A stretch of 64,000 bases of DNA. Source: Micromonospora aurantiaca ATCC 27029 (lineage in GTDB: Bacteria; Actinomycetota; Actinomycetes; Mycobacteriales; Micromonosporaceae). The stretch covers positions 5,216,001-5,280,000 of the forward strand of contig NC_014391.1 in the NCBI RefSeq assembly GCF_000145235.1. Reading direction: 5' to 3'. Position 1 is the stretch's first letter. Each line of letters begins with the position of its first letter. Below are positions 33,483-41,972 of the stretch, piece by piece. The translations under genes were made by a program, and so were the position numbers. The notes beneath the pieces are model-generated. The model was given only the letters and a program-made list of their open reading frames with translations. It was not told where the DNA came from and ran no database searches.

Positions 33483-34832
33483 CTAGAGCGAGAGGTAGCG
33501 CTGCCGCTCGTACGGGGTGACCTCGCGGCGGTACTGCTCCCACTCGGAGCGCTTGTTGCGCAGGAAGAAGTCGAAGACGTGCTCGCCGAGCACCTCGGCC
33601 ACCAGCTCGGAACCGGCCATCACGTCGATCGCCTCGGCCAGGTTCTCCGGCAGCGCCTCGTACCCCATGGCGCGGCGCTCGGCGCTGCTCAGCGACCAGA
33701 CGTCGTCCTCGGCGCCCGGGGGCAGCTCGTAGCCCTCCTCGATGCCCTTGAGGCCGGCGCCGAGCATCACCGCGAACGCCAGGTAGGGGTTGGTCGCGGA
33801 GTCCAGCGAGCGGACCTCGACCCGGGCCGAGTTCGGCTTGCCGTACGCGGGCACCCGCACCAGCGCGGACCGGTTCAGGTGACCCCAGCAGACGTACGCG
33901 GGGCTCTCGGTGATCCGGTCCGGCAGCGCCTGCGGGAACAGCCGCTTGTACGAGTTGACCCACTGGTTGGTGACGGCGGTGTACTCCCGGGCGTGGGTGA
34001 GCAGCCCGGCGATGAACGACTTCGCGACCTTGGAGAGCTTCATCGGGTCGCCGGCGTCGTGGAACGCGTTGCGCTCCCCCTCGAACAGCGACAGGTGCGT
34101 GTGCATGCCGCTGCCCGGCTGGTCGGTGAACGGCTTCGGCATGAAGCTGGCCTGCACGCCGGTGGAGAGCGCGACCTCCTTCACCACGTGCCGGAACGTC
34201 ATGATGTTGTCGGCGGTGGTGAGCGCGTCGGCGTAGCGCAGGTCGATCTCCTGCTGGCCCGGGGCGACCTCGTGGTGGCTGTACTCCACCGAGATGCCGA
34301 TCCGCTCCAGCGCCAGCACGGCCTGGCGGCGGAAGTCCCGCGCGACGGCGTGCGTGGTGTGCTCGAAGTAGCCGCCGGTGTCCACCGGGGTGGGCACCGA
34401 GCCGTCCTGCGGACCGTTCTCCAGCAGGAAGAACTCGATCTCCGGGTGGGTGTAGAAGGTGAAGCCCTTGTCGGCCGCCCGGGAGAGCATCCGGCGCAGC
34501 ACGTGCCGCGGGTCGGCCCAGGACGGGCTGCCGTCGGGCAGCATGATGTCGCAGAACATCCGGGCGCTCTCGCCGCTGACCCCGCCCTCGAACGGGAAGA
34601 CCTGGAACGTGGTCGGGTCCGGCATGGCCACCATGTCCGACTCGAACACCCGGGCGAAGCCCTCGATCGCTGAGCCGTCGAAGCCGATGCCCTCCTCGAA
34701 GGCCGCCTCCAGCTCCGCCGGGGCCACCGAGACGCTCTTGAGCGTGCCGAGCACATCGGTGAACCACAGCCGGACGAAACGGATGTCCCGCTCTTCCAGC
34801 GTGCGGAGGACGGACTCCTGCTGACGGTCCAC
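33483..34832 (-). CDS. glnA2: Glutamine synthetase homologue, GlnA2 type (no adenylylation site)
   Basis: A 449-residue GSI-alpha-like synthetase closest in start and length to mycobacterial GlnA2 (VDRQQESVLRTLEERDIRFV). Metal and ATP motifs are present: PEIEFFLLENG, SHHEVAPGQQEIDLRY, GSGMHTHLSLF and NQWVNSYKRL. The KDLYDLPPEE-type loop carrying the adenylylation tyrosine is replaced by EDDVWSLSSAERRAMGYEAL, so GlnE should not regulate it. The GTG at 34832 has GAGGGG five bases upstream. Family members may use glutamate or other amines; activity is not certain. A candidate GlnR-type pair of half-sites lies 75 bases upstream. Confidence 0.93.
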   Translation of the reverse strand: MDRQQESVLRTLEERDIRFVRLWFTDVLGTLKSVSVAPAELEAAFEEGIGFDGSAIEGFARVFESDMVAMPDPTTFQVFPFEGGVSGESARMFCDIMLPDGSPSWADPRHVLRRMLSRAADKGFTFYTHPEIEFFLLENGPQDGSVPTPVDTGGYFEHTTHAVARDFRRQAVLALERIGISVEYSHHEVAPGQQEIDLRYADALTTADNIMTFRHVVKEVALSTGVQASFMPKPFTDQPGSGMHTHLSLFEGERNAFHDAGDPMKLSKVAKSFIAGLLTHAREYTAVTNQWVNSYKRLFPQALPDRITESPAYVCWGHLNRSALVRVPAYGKPNSARVEVRSLDSATNPYLAFAVMLGAGLKGIEEGYELPPGAEDDVWSLSSAERRAMGYEALPENLAEAIDVMAGSELVAEVLGEHVFDFFLRNKRSEWEQYRREVTPYERQRYLSL

Positions 34833-34906
34833 TTCCACCCCTCGTGACACGTACGTCCGCACCGGTCGGGCCGGCCCGGCCTGACCGCCCAGTCTCCACC
34901 GGGCTC

Positions 34907-34922
34907 GTTACGCCGACGTTAC
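34907..34922 (-). promoter_or_regulatory. Candidate GlnR-type half-site pair upstream of glnA2
   Basis: On the minus strand the sequence reads GTAAC, six bases, GTAAC. The first half-site fits GTnAC and the second has one mismatch to GAAAC. The position, 75-90 bases before the start, is suitable, but the match is weaker than at glnA. Confidence 0.4.
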
Positions 34923-35036
34923 GCCTTCCCCGGCCGGCCGTCCCGCCGTGTCCGGCCGGGCGGGACGCGCGCTGCGCCGCCCCGGTCTCCCGCGACCTGT
35001 CGGATTCGGCCCGGACGGCTGGGGGAAGATAAACGC

Positions 35037-36797
35037 ATGCCCACCCTGCGTCTCGCCCTGTGCCAGGTCAACCCGACGGTAGGCGACCTCGCCGGAAACG
35101 CCGGCCTGGTCCGCTCGTGGACACGTCAGGCCGCCGACGCCGGCGCCCAGCTCGTCCTGTTCCCCGAGCTGATGCTCACCGGTTACCCCGTCGAGGACCT
35201 GGTGTTCCGCCGCTCGTTCGTGGCCGCGTCCCGCGCCGCGCTGCACCGGCTCGCCGCCGACCTGGCCGCCGACGGCCTCGGTGACCTGCCGGTCCTGGTC
35301 GGCTACCTGGACGCGGACGGCCCGCCGCAGGTCAGCTCGGACGCGGAACCGGGCCGGGGCGCCCGCAACGCGGCGGCGGTGCTGCACCGGGGCGAGGTGG
35401 TGGCCACCTACTTCAAGCATCATCTGCCCAACTACGGCGTCTTCGACGAGGACCGCTACTTCGTCTCCGGTGACACGCTGACAGTGGTGCGCGTCGGCGG
35501 GGTGGACGTGGCGCTGACCATCTGCGAGGACCTGTGGCAGGCCGGCGGGCCGTTCGCGGTGGCCCGGGAGGCGGGCGTCGGGCTGGTGCTGAGCATCAAC
35601 GGCTCGCCGTACGAGCTGAACAAGGACGACGTGCGGCTGCCGCTGGTGCGCCGGCGCGCCGCCGAGGCCGGGGCCGCCATCGCGTACGTGAACATGGTCG
35701 GCGGCCAGGACGAGCTGGTCTACGACGGCGACTCGATGGTCGTCGCCGCGGACGGCACGCTGCTGACCCGGGCGCCGCAGTTCGTCGAGCACCTGCTGGT
35801 GCACGACCTGGAGCTGCCGGCGGCGACCGGGGCGCCGGGCGGGACCGTCGCGCCGGCCGACGGGATGCGGGTGGCCCGCCACGAGATCCCGGCGATCCCG
35901 GCCGCGCCGTCCGGTCCGGCTGCGGACGGCGGGATCATCGAGCCGGTCGCCGACGAGGCCGAGGTGTGGCACGCGCTGGTGCTGGGCCTGCGCGACTACA
36001 TCGACAAGAACCGCTTCCCCTCGGTGGTGCTGGGCCTGTCCGGTGGCATCGACTCGGCGGTGGCGGCGGCCATCGCGGTGGACGCGGTGGGCCCGGAGCG
36101 GGTCGTCGGCGTCTCGATGCCCAGCCAGCACTCCTCCGAGCACTCCCGCACCGATGCCGAGGACCTGGCGAAGCGCACCGGCCTGGACTACCGGGTCGAG
36201 CCGATCCAGCCGATGGTGGACACGTTCCTGGCGAACATGTCGCTGTCCGGGGTGGCGGTGGAGAACCTCCAGGCCCGGGTCCGCGGCGTGATCCTGATGG
36301 CGCTGTCGAACCAGGAGGGCCACCTGGTGCTCACCACCGGCAACAAGAGCGAGCTGGCGGTGGGCTACTCGACGCTCTACGGCGACTCGGTGGGTGGATA
36401 CAACCCGGTCAAGGACGTCTGGAAGACGCTCGTGTGGCGGCTGGCGAAGTGGCGCAACACGGACGCGGTGCGGCGCGGGCAGACGCCGCCGATCCCGGAG
36501 AACTCGATCGGCAAGCCGCCGTCGGCCGAGCTGAGCCCCGGCCAGCTCGACAGCGACACGCTGCCCGACTACGACGTGCTCGACCCGATCCTGATCGGCT
36601 ACGTCGACGGCGACCTGGGCCGCGACGGCCTGGTCGAGTCCGGCCACGACCCGGCCGTGGTGGACAAGGTGCTGCGGATGGTGGATACCGCCGAGTACAA
36701 GCGACGGCAGTCCGCGCCCGGCACCAAGATCTCCATGAAGGCGTTCGGGCGGGACCGGCGGCTGCCGATCACCAACCGGTGGCGCGAGGACGGCTGA
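35037..36797 (+). CDS. nadE: Glutamine-dependent NAD+ synthetase
   Basis: NadE converts nicotinic-acid adenine dinucleotide to NAD+ using glutamine and ATP. The 586-residue product has the two-domain actinobacterial form. The N-terminal nitrilase-like amidase has Glu in LFPELMLTGYP, Lys in YFKHHLPNYGVFDE and the nucleophile Cys in TICEDLWQ. The C-terminal synthetase has the PP-loop LGLSGGIDSAVAAA. It ends with KAFGRDRRLPITNRW. The ATG at 35037 begins right at MPTLRLALCQVNPTVGDL. It is divergent from glnA2, and both consume or make glutamine. Confidence 0.97.
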   Translation: MPTLRLALCQVNPTVGDLAGNAGLVRSWTRQAADAGAQLVLFPELMLTGYPVEDLVFRRSFVAASRAALHRLAADLAADGLGDLPVLVGYLDADGPPQVSSDAEPGRGARNAAAVLHRGEVVATYFKHHLPNYGVFDEDRYFVSGDTLTVVRVGGVDVALTICEDLWQAGGPFAVAREAGVGLVLSINGSPYELNKDDVRLPLVRRRAAEAGAAIAYVNMVGGQDELVYDGDSMVVAADGTLLTRAPQFVEHLLVHDLELPAATGAPGGTVAPADGMRVARHEIPAIPAAPSGPAADGGIIEPVADEAEVWHALVLGLRDYIDKNRFPSVVLGLSGGIDSAVAAAIAVDAVGPERVVGVSMPSQHSSEHSRTDAEDLAKRTGLDYRVEPIQPMVDTFLANMSLSGVAVENLQARVRGVILMALSNQEGHLVLTTGNKSELAVGYSTLYGDSVGGYNPVKDVWKTLVWRLAKWRNTDAVRRGQTPPIPENSIGKPPSAELSPGQLDSDTLPDYDVLDPILIGYVDGDLGRDGLVESGHDPAVVDKVLRMVDTAEYKRRQSAPGTKISMKAFGRDRRLPITNRWREDG

Positions 36798-36800
36798 CCG

Positions 36801-36817
36801 CTCCCCCGGCCGGGGAG
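36801..36817. terminator. Short GC hairpin after nadE
   Basis: CTCCCC and GGGGAG pair around CGGCC immediately after the nadE stop. There is no U-run, so termination activity is uncertain. Confidence 0.4.
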
Positions 36818-36916
36818 TGACATCCTCCACTCCGACCTGCCCGCGGCCCGCCGCCCGGTGCGACGATCGCGGGGAACCCGGGGACCGCGTGCGCGGCCTC
36901 GAGGAAGGAGATTGTC

Positions 36917-37762
36917 ATGGTGGAGTCCACCCCGGCCGAGGTGGCCGCCCTCTACGGCGGGCCGGCCACCCGGCGGGTACGCACCCGCGACCTGATCGCC
37001 GCCAAGGAGCGCGGCGAGCGGTGGGCGATGCTGACCTCGTACGACCAGTACACGGCCTCGATCTTCGACCAGGCGGGGATCCCGGTGCTGCTGGTCGGCG
37101 ACTCGGCGGCGAACAACGTCTTCGGCTACGAGACCACGCTGCCGGTGACCGCCGAGGAGCTGCTGCCGCTGGTGCGTGCCGTGGTACGGGCCACGAAGCA
37201 CTCGCTGATCGTCGGTGACCTGCCGTTCGGCTCGTACGAGGAGGGGCCGGCGCAGGCGCTGCGCACCGCTGTGCGGTTCATGAAGGAGGGCGGCTGCCAC
37301 GCGGTGAAGCTGGAGGGCGGGCGGCGCTGCGCCGCCCAGATCGAGGCGATCACGGGCGCCGGCATCCCGGTGATGGCGCACATCGGCTTCACCCCGCAGA
37401 GCGAGCACACGCTCGGCGGCTACCGGGTGCAGGGCCGGGGCGAGGCCGCCGAGGAGGTGCTCGCCGACGCGCGGGCGGTGGCCGAGGCGGGCGCGTTCGC
37501 GGTGGTGCTGGAGATGGTGCCGGGTGAGGTGGCCAAGCGGGTCACCGCCGAGCTGCCCATCCCCACCGTCGGCATCGGGGCCGGTCCGGACACCGACGGG
37601 CAGGTGCTGGTCTGGCAGGACATGGCCGGGTTGCGGACCGGCCGGGCGCCGCGCTTCGTAAAGCGGTACGCCGACCTGGCGGGCGCGCTCACCGACGCCA
37701 CCCGCCGGTTCGCCGACGAGGTACGCGGCGGCGAGTTCCCCGCGGCCGAGCACACCTTCTGA
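36917..37762 (+). CDS. panB: 3-methyl-2-oxobutanoate hydroxymethyltransferase
   Basis: PanB makes ketopantoate from 2-oxoisovalerate and methylenetetrahydrofolate, the first committed step of pantothenate and CoA synthesis. The 281-residue product shows MLTSYDQYTASIFDQAGI, the metal-binding region VGDSAANNVFGYETTLPV, GGCHAVKLEGG with the substrate Lys, and VGIGAGPDTDGQVLVWQD. AAGGAG lies six bases before the ATG. It is followed at two bases by a palindromic element. Confidence 0.97.
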   Translation: MVESTPAEVAALYGGPATRRVRTRDLIAAKERGERWAMLTSYDQYTASIFDQAGIPVLLVGDSAANNVFGYETTLPVTAEELLPLVRAVVRATKHSLIVGDLPFGSYEEGPAQALRTAVRFMKEGGCHAVKLEGGRRCAAQIEAITGAGIPVMAHIGFTPQSEHTLGGYRVQGRGEAAEEVLADARAVAEAGAFAVVLEMVPGEVAKRVTAELPIPTVGIGAGPDTDGQVLVWQDMAGLRTGRAPRFVKRYADLAGALTDATRRFADEVRGGEFPAAEHTF

Positions 37763-37763
37763 G

Positions 37764-37821
37764 GTGTAAGGAAGGGCCCCTTCTTAACGCCTGGCGTAGA
37801 GAAGGGGCCCCTTTTTAACAC
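37764..37821. repeat. Palindromic element in convergent gap (GGAAGGGCCCCTT family)
   Basis: The arms GGAAGGGCCCCTTCTTA and TAGAGAAGGGGCCCC are complementary with small bulges, and each arm is itself palindromic (AGGGGCCCCT). It starts just after the panB stop and precedes the converging reductase gene. A closely related element is at 53139-53186. Confidence 0.85.
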
Positions 37822-37848
37822 GCGCCGCCGCGACGGCGGCGCGACGCG

Positions 37849-38547
37849 TCAGAGGTCGGTGACCCGGATGCCGGCGTGCGCCTTGTAGCGCTTGTTGATC
37901 GCGATCAGGTTGGCGGTGAACGCCTCGATCTGGTGGGCGTTGCGCAGCCGCCCGGCGTAGATGCCCCGCATGCCGGGGATCCGCGCGGCCAGCGCGCCGA
38001 CCACGCCCACCAGTTCCCGGTCCTCGGTGCAGATCAGCACGTCCAGGTCGATCCGGTCGATCTCCGGGTCGGCCAGCAGCGGCGCGCTGACGTGGTTGAA
38101 CGCGGCGCAGACCCGGGACTCGGGCAGCAGGGCGGCGGCCTGCTGAACGGCGCTGCCCTCGGCGACGGTGAGCGCGTACGGGCCCTGCTTGTCGAAGCCG
38201 AGCGGGTTGACGCAGTCCACCACGATCTTGCCGGCCAGCGGTCCGGCGAGCGCGGCGACTGTGGCCGCGTGCCCGTCCCACGGCACCGCCACGATCACCA
38301 CGTCGCTGCGCCGGGCGACGTCCTCGTTGTCGCCGCCGGAGACGACGGCACCCTCCGGTACGTACGGCAGGGCGGCGATCTCGGCGGCGGCCTGGGTGGC
38401 CCGCTCGGCGGTGCGGGAGCCGATCAGCACGGTCTGCCCGGCCCGGGCGAACCGGTAGGCGAGACCCCGTCCCTGGTCGCCGGTGCCACCGATGATGCCG
38501 ACGGTCAGCCCGGAGACGTCGGGCAGCGTGGTCGCGTCGTAAGCCAT
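37849..38547 (-). CDS. npdG: NADPH:F420 reductase-like oxidoreductase
   Basis: A 232-residue Rossmann protein resembling F420-dependent NADP reductases, which transfer hydride between NADPH and coenzyme F420. The dinucleotide motif is LTVGIIGGTGDQGRGLAYRF, followed by IGSRTAERA (2'-phosphate binding), VVIVAVPWDGH and KIVVDCVNPL. The C-terminal part has IPGMRGIYAGRLRNAHQIEA. The ATG at 38547 has GAGGA seven bases upstream. Single gene in this orientation, with the RNB nuclease 67 bases upstream on the same strand. Confidence 0.9.
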   Translation of the reverse strand: MAYDATTLPDVSGLTVGIIGGTGDQGRGLAYRFARAGQTVLIGSRTAERATQAAAEIAALPYVPEGAVVSGGDNEDVARRSDVVIVAVPWDGHAATVAALAGPLAGKIVVDCVNPLGFDKQGPYALTVAEGSAVQQAAALLPESRVCAAFNHVSAPLLADPEIDRIDLDVLICTEDRELVGVVGALAARIPGMRGIYAGRLRNAHQIEAFTANLIAINKRYKAHAGIRVTDL

Positions 38548-38613
38548 GCGCTCATCCTCGCAAAGCGGGGCCGCGAGCGGTGCATCCCGATGCTGTGACA
38601 ATCGCCGCGCTGG

Positions 38614-40050
38614 TCACGCCCGTTCGAAGGCCACCCGGCGCTGGGCCGGGTCGGCGGCGGTGAGGCGTACCCGGACGCGTTCGCCCAGCGGCAGCTCACC
38701 GGTGCAGCGGGCGCGCACCGACGGCTCGTCGAGCGCGATCGTGCCGCCGGGCGGACGGCCGGGACGGCCGTTACCCGCCGGACGCGGTTCGTCCACGTCG
38801 AGCACCGCCGCCTCGAACGTCTCCCCCACCCGGTGCGCGAGCAGCACCGCCTCGGCCAGTTCCACAGCGCCCCGGGTGGCGGCGCCCGCTGTGCGGTCGG
38901 TCGCGGCCATCACCTCGGGCAGTTTCGGCAGCGCGGCCCGTACCTGCTCGGGCACCTCGCGGCCCTCGTGCAGCGCCAGGCAGACCTCGGTGGCGTAGCG
39001 GTCGGCGAGGCGGCGCAGCGGCGCCGTGACGTGCGCGTACGCGGCCGCCACCCCGCCGTGCTCGGGCTGCTCGGGCAGGTCACCGTCGAACGCGGTGTAC
39101 GCGGCGCCGCGCATCAGCTCGGCGGCCTGGTCGACGAAGGCGGCCACCCGGGGGTGGGAGGTGTCCAGCCCGTCGAGCACCTGACCCACGGGTGTGCCGT
39201 CCGGCCAGGGCACGCCGAGCGGGCCGGCGGCGAGCCGCAGCCGATCGACCGCCTCCGGGCGGGGGCGCGGCATGGTGCGCAGCAGCCCGATCCGGCCGGC
39301 CAGCATGATGTCGGCCGCGGCCATCCCGGTCAGCAGCGAGATCTGCGCGTTGTGCTCCTCCATCGGGCCGGGGCCGCGCAGCACCAGCCGCCACCCGTCG
39401 CCGTCGGGCTCGACGTCCTGCTCGGGCAGCGGCAGGTTGATCGCGCCCCGGCTCAGGCCCCGCGCGGTGAGCAGCGCCCCGATCTCGGGCAGCAGGGCGA
39501 TCGGCTCGGGCAGCCGTCCGGCGTCGGCGTCGCGCTGCACGCCGCCGTAGTCGAGCTTGGCCCGGCTGCGCACCAGCGCCCGCTCCAGCGTGACCGCGGC
39601 GGTGCCGCCGTCGGCGTCCAGGTCGACGGTCCAGAGCACGGCGGCCCGGTCGGCGTCGGGCAGCAGGCTGGCCGCCCCCTCGCTGAGCGTGTGCGGGTGC
39701 AGCGGCACGTTGCCGTCGGGCAGGTAGACCGTCTGCCCGCGGCGCCACGTCTCGGCCTCCAGGTCACCGCCGAGGCGTACGTGGGTCAGGACGTCCGCGA
39801 TCGCGTACCGGACGCGGTAGCCGCCGCCGGGACGGCGGGTGAGGTGCATGGCCTGGTCGAGGTCGCGCGAGGTCGCCGGGTCGACGGTGACGAACGGGAT
39901 GTCGGTCCGGTCGGCGACTGCGGGCGGCGGCGCGGCGGCCGCCAGGTCGGCCTCGCGCTGCGCCGCGGCCGGGAAGCCCTCGGGCAGTCCCAGCTCGCGG
40001 CGCAGCGCGCCGAAGTCGATACGGGGCGCCAGTACGCGTCGGATCACCAC
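38614..40050 (-). CDS. RNB-domain 3'-5' exoribonuclease (RNase II/R-like, short form)
   Basis: A 478-residue member of the RNase II family that lacks the long cold-shock and S1 flanks of RNase R, as is usual for the short actinobacterial form. The catalytic acidic cluster is TVDPATSRDLDQAMHL, followed by YRVRYAIADVLTHV and the TVYLPDGNVPLHPHTLSEG loop. The VTAPLRRLADRYATEVCLAL segment corresponds to the RNA-contacting core. The start lies at one of two consecutive GTG codons (40050/40047), just after CAGGAT at about seven bases, which may be a leaderless promoter. Likely processive RNA decay. Confidence 0.9.
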   Translation of the reverse strand: MVIRRVLAPRIDFGALRRELGLPEGFPAAAQREADLAAAAPPPAVADRTDIPFVTVDPATSRDLDQAMHLTRRPGGGYRVRYAIADVLTHVRLGGDLEAETWRRGQTVYLPDGNVPLHPHTLSEGAASLLPDADRAAVLWTVDLDADGGTAAVTLERALVRSRAKLDYGGVQRDADAGRLPEPIALLPEIGALLTARGLSRGAINLPLPEQDVEPDGDGWRLVLRGPGPMEEHNAQISLLTGMAAADIMLAGRIGLLRTMPRPRPEAVDRLRLAAGPLGVPWPDGTPVGQVLDGLDTSHPRVAAFVDQAAELMRGAAYTAFDGDLPEQPEHGGVAAAYAHVTAPLRRLADRYATEVCLALHEGREVPEQVRAALPKLPEVMAATDRTAGAATRGAVELAEAVLLAHRVGETFEAAVLDVDEPRPAGNGRPGRPPGGTIALDEPSVRARCTGELPLGERVRVRLTAADPAQRRVAFERA

Positions 40051-40112
40051 GCGGTCAATCCTGACAGCGCCCCGCACGTTCCGCTCCCCGGGAGGGAGCG
40101 GTGTCCGCGGCG

Positions 40113-40862
40113 TCAGGCGCGGCGGGCCGGCGCCTTACGTGCGGTGGTGCTCTTGGCTGCGGTGCTCTTGCGGGCCGGCGCCTTCTTCGCGGCGGTGGTC
40201 TTCTTCGCCGTCGTGGTGGTCTTGCGCGCGGTGGTGGTCTTGCGGGCGGGCGCCTTCTTCGCCGCCGCCTTGCGCGCCGTGGGACGCGTCGAGGCTGTGG
40301 TCTTCTTCGCCGCTGTGGTCTTCTTGGCGGCGGTCGTCTTCTTCGCCGCCGAGGTGACCTTCCGCGCGCCGGTGGTCTTCTTGGCCGCCGCCGTCGTCTT
40401 CTTCGCCGCCGTCGTCTTGCGGGCCGGCGCCTTCTTCGCGGTCGCGGTGGTCCGGGGCATCGCGGTGGTCCGGGGCGTCGTGGTCTTCCGGGCCGCTGTG
40501 GTCTTCTTCGCCGCCGTCTTCTTGGCCGCTGTGGTCTTCGTCGCGGTCGCCTTCTTCGCCGTGGTCTTCTTCGCCGGCGCGGTCTTGGCGGTGGCCCGGC
40601 CGGCCGGCGCCGTACGAGCGGCGGTCTTCTTCGCCGTCGTCCTGCTGGTGGTGGCCTTGGTGGCCGGCGCCTTACGAGCCGCCGACACGACCTTCCTGGC
40701 GGCCGCCTTCTTGGCCGCCGCCTTCTTCGCCGGTGTCCGTCCGGCGCCGGCGCCCGAGGCGTTCGGCGACGCCTTGGTGACCGTCGTCGTCCTGCCCGCG
40801 GCGGTCCTCTTCGCGGTCGTCCGTTTCGCGGCCGGGCGGGTGGCCTGCTGTGCTTCGGCCAT
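40113..40862 (-). CDS. Lys/Ala/Thr-rich histone H1-like (HC2-like) DNA-binding protein
   Basis: A 249-residue extremely low-complexity basic protein composed of tandem AAKKTTAAKKT, APARKTT and related units from about residue 50 to the end, with almost no acidic residues after the first 15. The N-terminus, MAEAQQATRPAAKRTTAKR, is also basic. Composition matches the C-terminal tails of eukaryotic H1 and actinobacterial HupB/HU-S proteins, so it probably coats DNA or modulates nucleoid compaction. GGAAAGGGA is six bases before the ATG at 40862. Repeat length is likely variable. There is no HU core domain. Confidence 0.85.
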   Translation of the reverse strand: MAEAQQATRPAAKRTTAKRTAAGRTTTVTKASPNASGAGAGRTPAKKAAAKKAAARKVVSAARKAPATKATTSRTTAKKTAARTAPAGRATAKTAPAKKTTAKKATATKTTAAKKTAAKKTTAARKTTTPRTTAMPRTTATAKKAPARKTTAAKKTTAAAKKTTGARKVTSAAKKTTAAKKTTAAKKTTASTRPTARKAAAKKAPARKTTTARKTTTTAKKTTAAKKAPARKSTAAKSTTARKAPARRA

Positions 40863-40939
40863 CTCGGTTCCCTTTCCTGGGGACGTGCTCTCGCCCTCGC
40901 GGAGCACGGATCACCTCGACGCGGGCCCTCCCGCGCCGT

Positions 40940-41143
40940 CTAGCGGCCCTCCCCGGCCCAACGGGCGTCCTCGGCGTCCCACGCGTCGTTACGCTCCCGC
41001 ACTGTCTGCAGGGCGTTGTCCGCGTCGGCGGCTGAGGCGTACGGTCCGAGAACGTGCTTGGCGGGGCACACGTCGGCATCGGCCTCGACCCGGTGGTGTC
41101 GCGTGCACCAGTAGTAGTGCCCACCACTTCCGTCGTCGCTCAT
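40940..41143 (-). CDS. Small SPOR-like hypothetical protein (67 residues)
   Basis: A short protein with GGHYYWCTRHHRVEADADVC followed by HVLGPYASAADADNALQTVR. A Cys and His pair at the start and a second Cys could bind a metal; the second half looks like one SPOR-type repeat. The ATG at 41143 is chosen over 41212 because the protein begins there in comparable actinobacterial genes. Codon use matches its neighbours. Function unknown. Confidence 0.68.
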   Translation of the reverse strand: MSDDGSGGHYYWCTRHHRVEADADVCPAKHVLGPYASAADADNALQTVRERNDAWDAEDARWAGEGR

Positions 41144-41232
41144 GCGATCACTGTGCACCGGGAACCGCCCGGCCGCCACCGGAACGGCACAAATAGTCAC
41201 GTCCTTCTCCACATTAGACCTGGTCGGGGCGG

Positions 41233-41969
41233 TTGCGGCGGGGAACGGCGGAAGACCCCGGACATGCCCGCCCTCGTCCGAACGGGGTGTGGCTGCTGTT
41301 CGCGTACCCCTTCCCGAACCTCGCGGTGGTCGGCGGCGTGGCGCTCATCGCGCTCGCGGTGGCGCTGCGGCCGCGTTTCGGCCGGCTCGACCGGGACCTG
41401 GACGTGCTCACCGAACGGGATGCGCCGGAGCTGCACGCCCTGGTCCGGGAGGTGGCCACGGCGGTGGGCGCGCCGATGCCGCACGTGATCGGCGTCGACG
41501 GCGGCATCAACGCGTACGCGACGTCGGTGGGGCTGCGCCGGCGGCGTGTGCTCGGCCTCGGGCTGCCGCTGTGGGGCGCCCTGGACGGGCCGGCGCGGGT
41601 CGCGCTGCTCGGCCACGAGCTGGGCCACTTCGTCAACGGCGACGTCCGCCGTGGGCCGGTGACCCAGCCGGCGCTGACCATGCTCGGCAACGCCGCCGAC
41701 CTGTTCCGGCCCCGGGGCGGGTCCGACGGCGGCGGGCTGCTGGTGATGGTCGGCGAGTGGCTGGGGCACCTGGCGTCCTGGGCGCTGTCGCGGCTGCTGG
41801 ACACGCTGCTGCGGACCGGCTCGGTGGCCACGGCGGTACGCAACGCGGTACGCGGCGGCCACGGGCCGGGCACCTGGCGGGTGGAGACGGGACGCGCGCC
41901 GCGCGGATCGACGCCGAGCTGGCCGGGCACTACGAGCGGGCCGGCCGGGCGCTGAGCTGGAACGCCTGA
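41233..41969 (+). pseudogene. Decayed M48-type zinc metallopeptidase
   Basis: The first 215 or so codons encode a membrane-anchored M48-like peptidase: a hydrophobic segment NLAVVGGVALIALAVAL, a LDRDLDVLTERDAPELHALV region and the zinc motif ALLGHELGHFVNGD. After about 41880 the frame becomes low-quality and stops at 41955. In the +1 frame the sequence AARIDAELAGHYERAGRALS continues to a stop at 41969 and reads like a genuine peptidase C-terminus. The middle third expected between HELGH and that tail, with the third zinc ligand (usually an EYLAD-like Glu), is missing. I infer an internal deletion with frameshift. Confidence 0.65.
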
Positions 41970-41972
41970 CGC

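Noticed and set aside
40101..40943. Long plus-strand frames opposite the histone-like gene, rich in Arg/Gly/Leu
   Set aside because: They are antisense shadows of the AAG/GCC repeats; they lack ribosome-binding sites and family resemblance.
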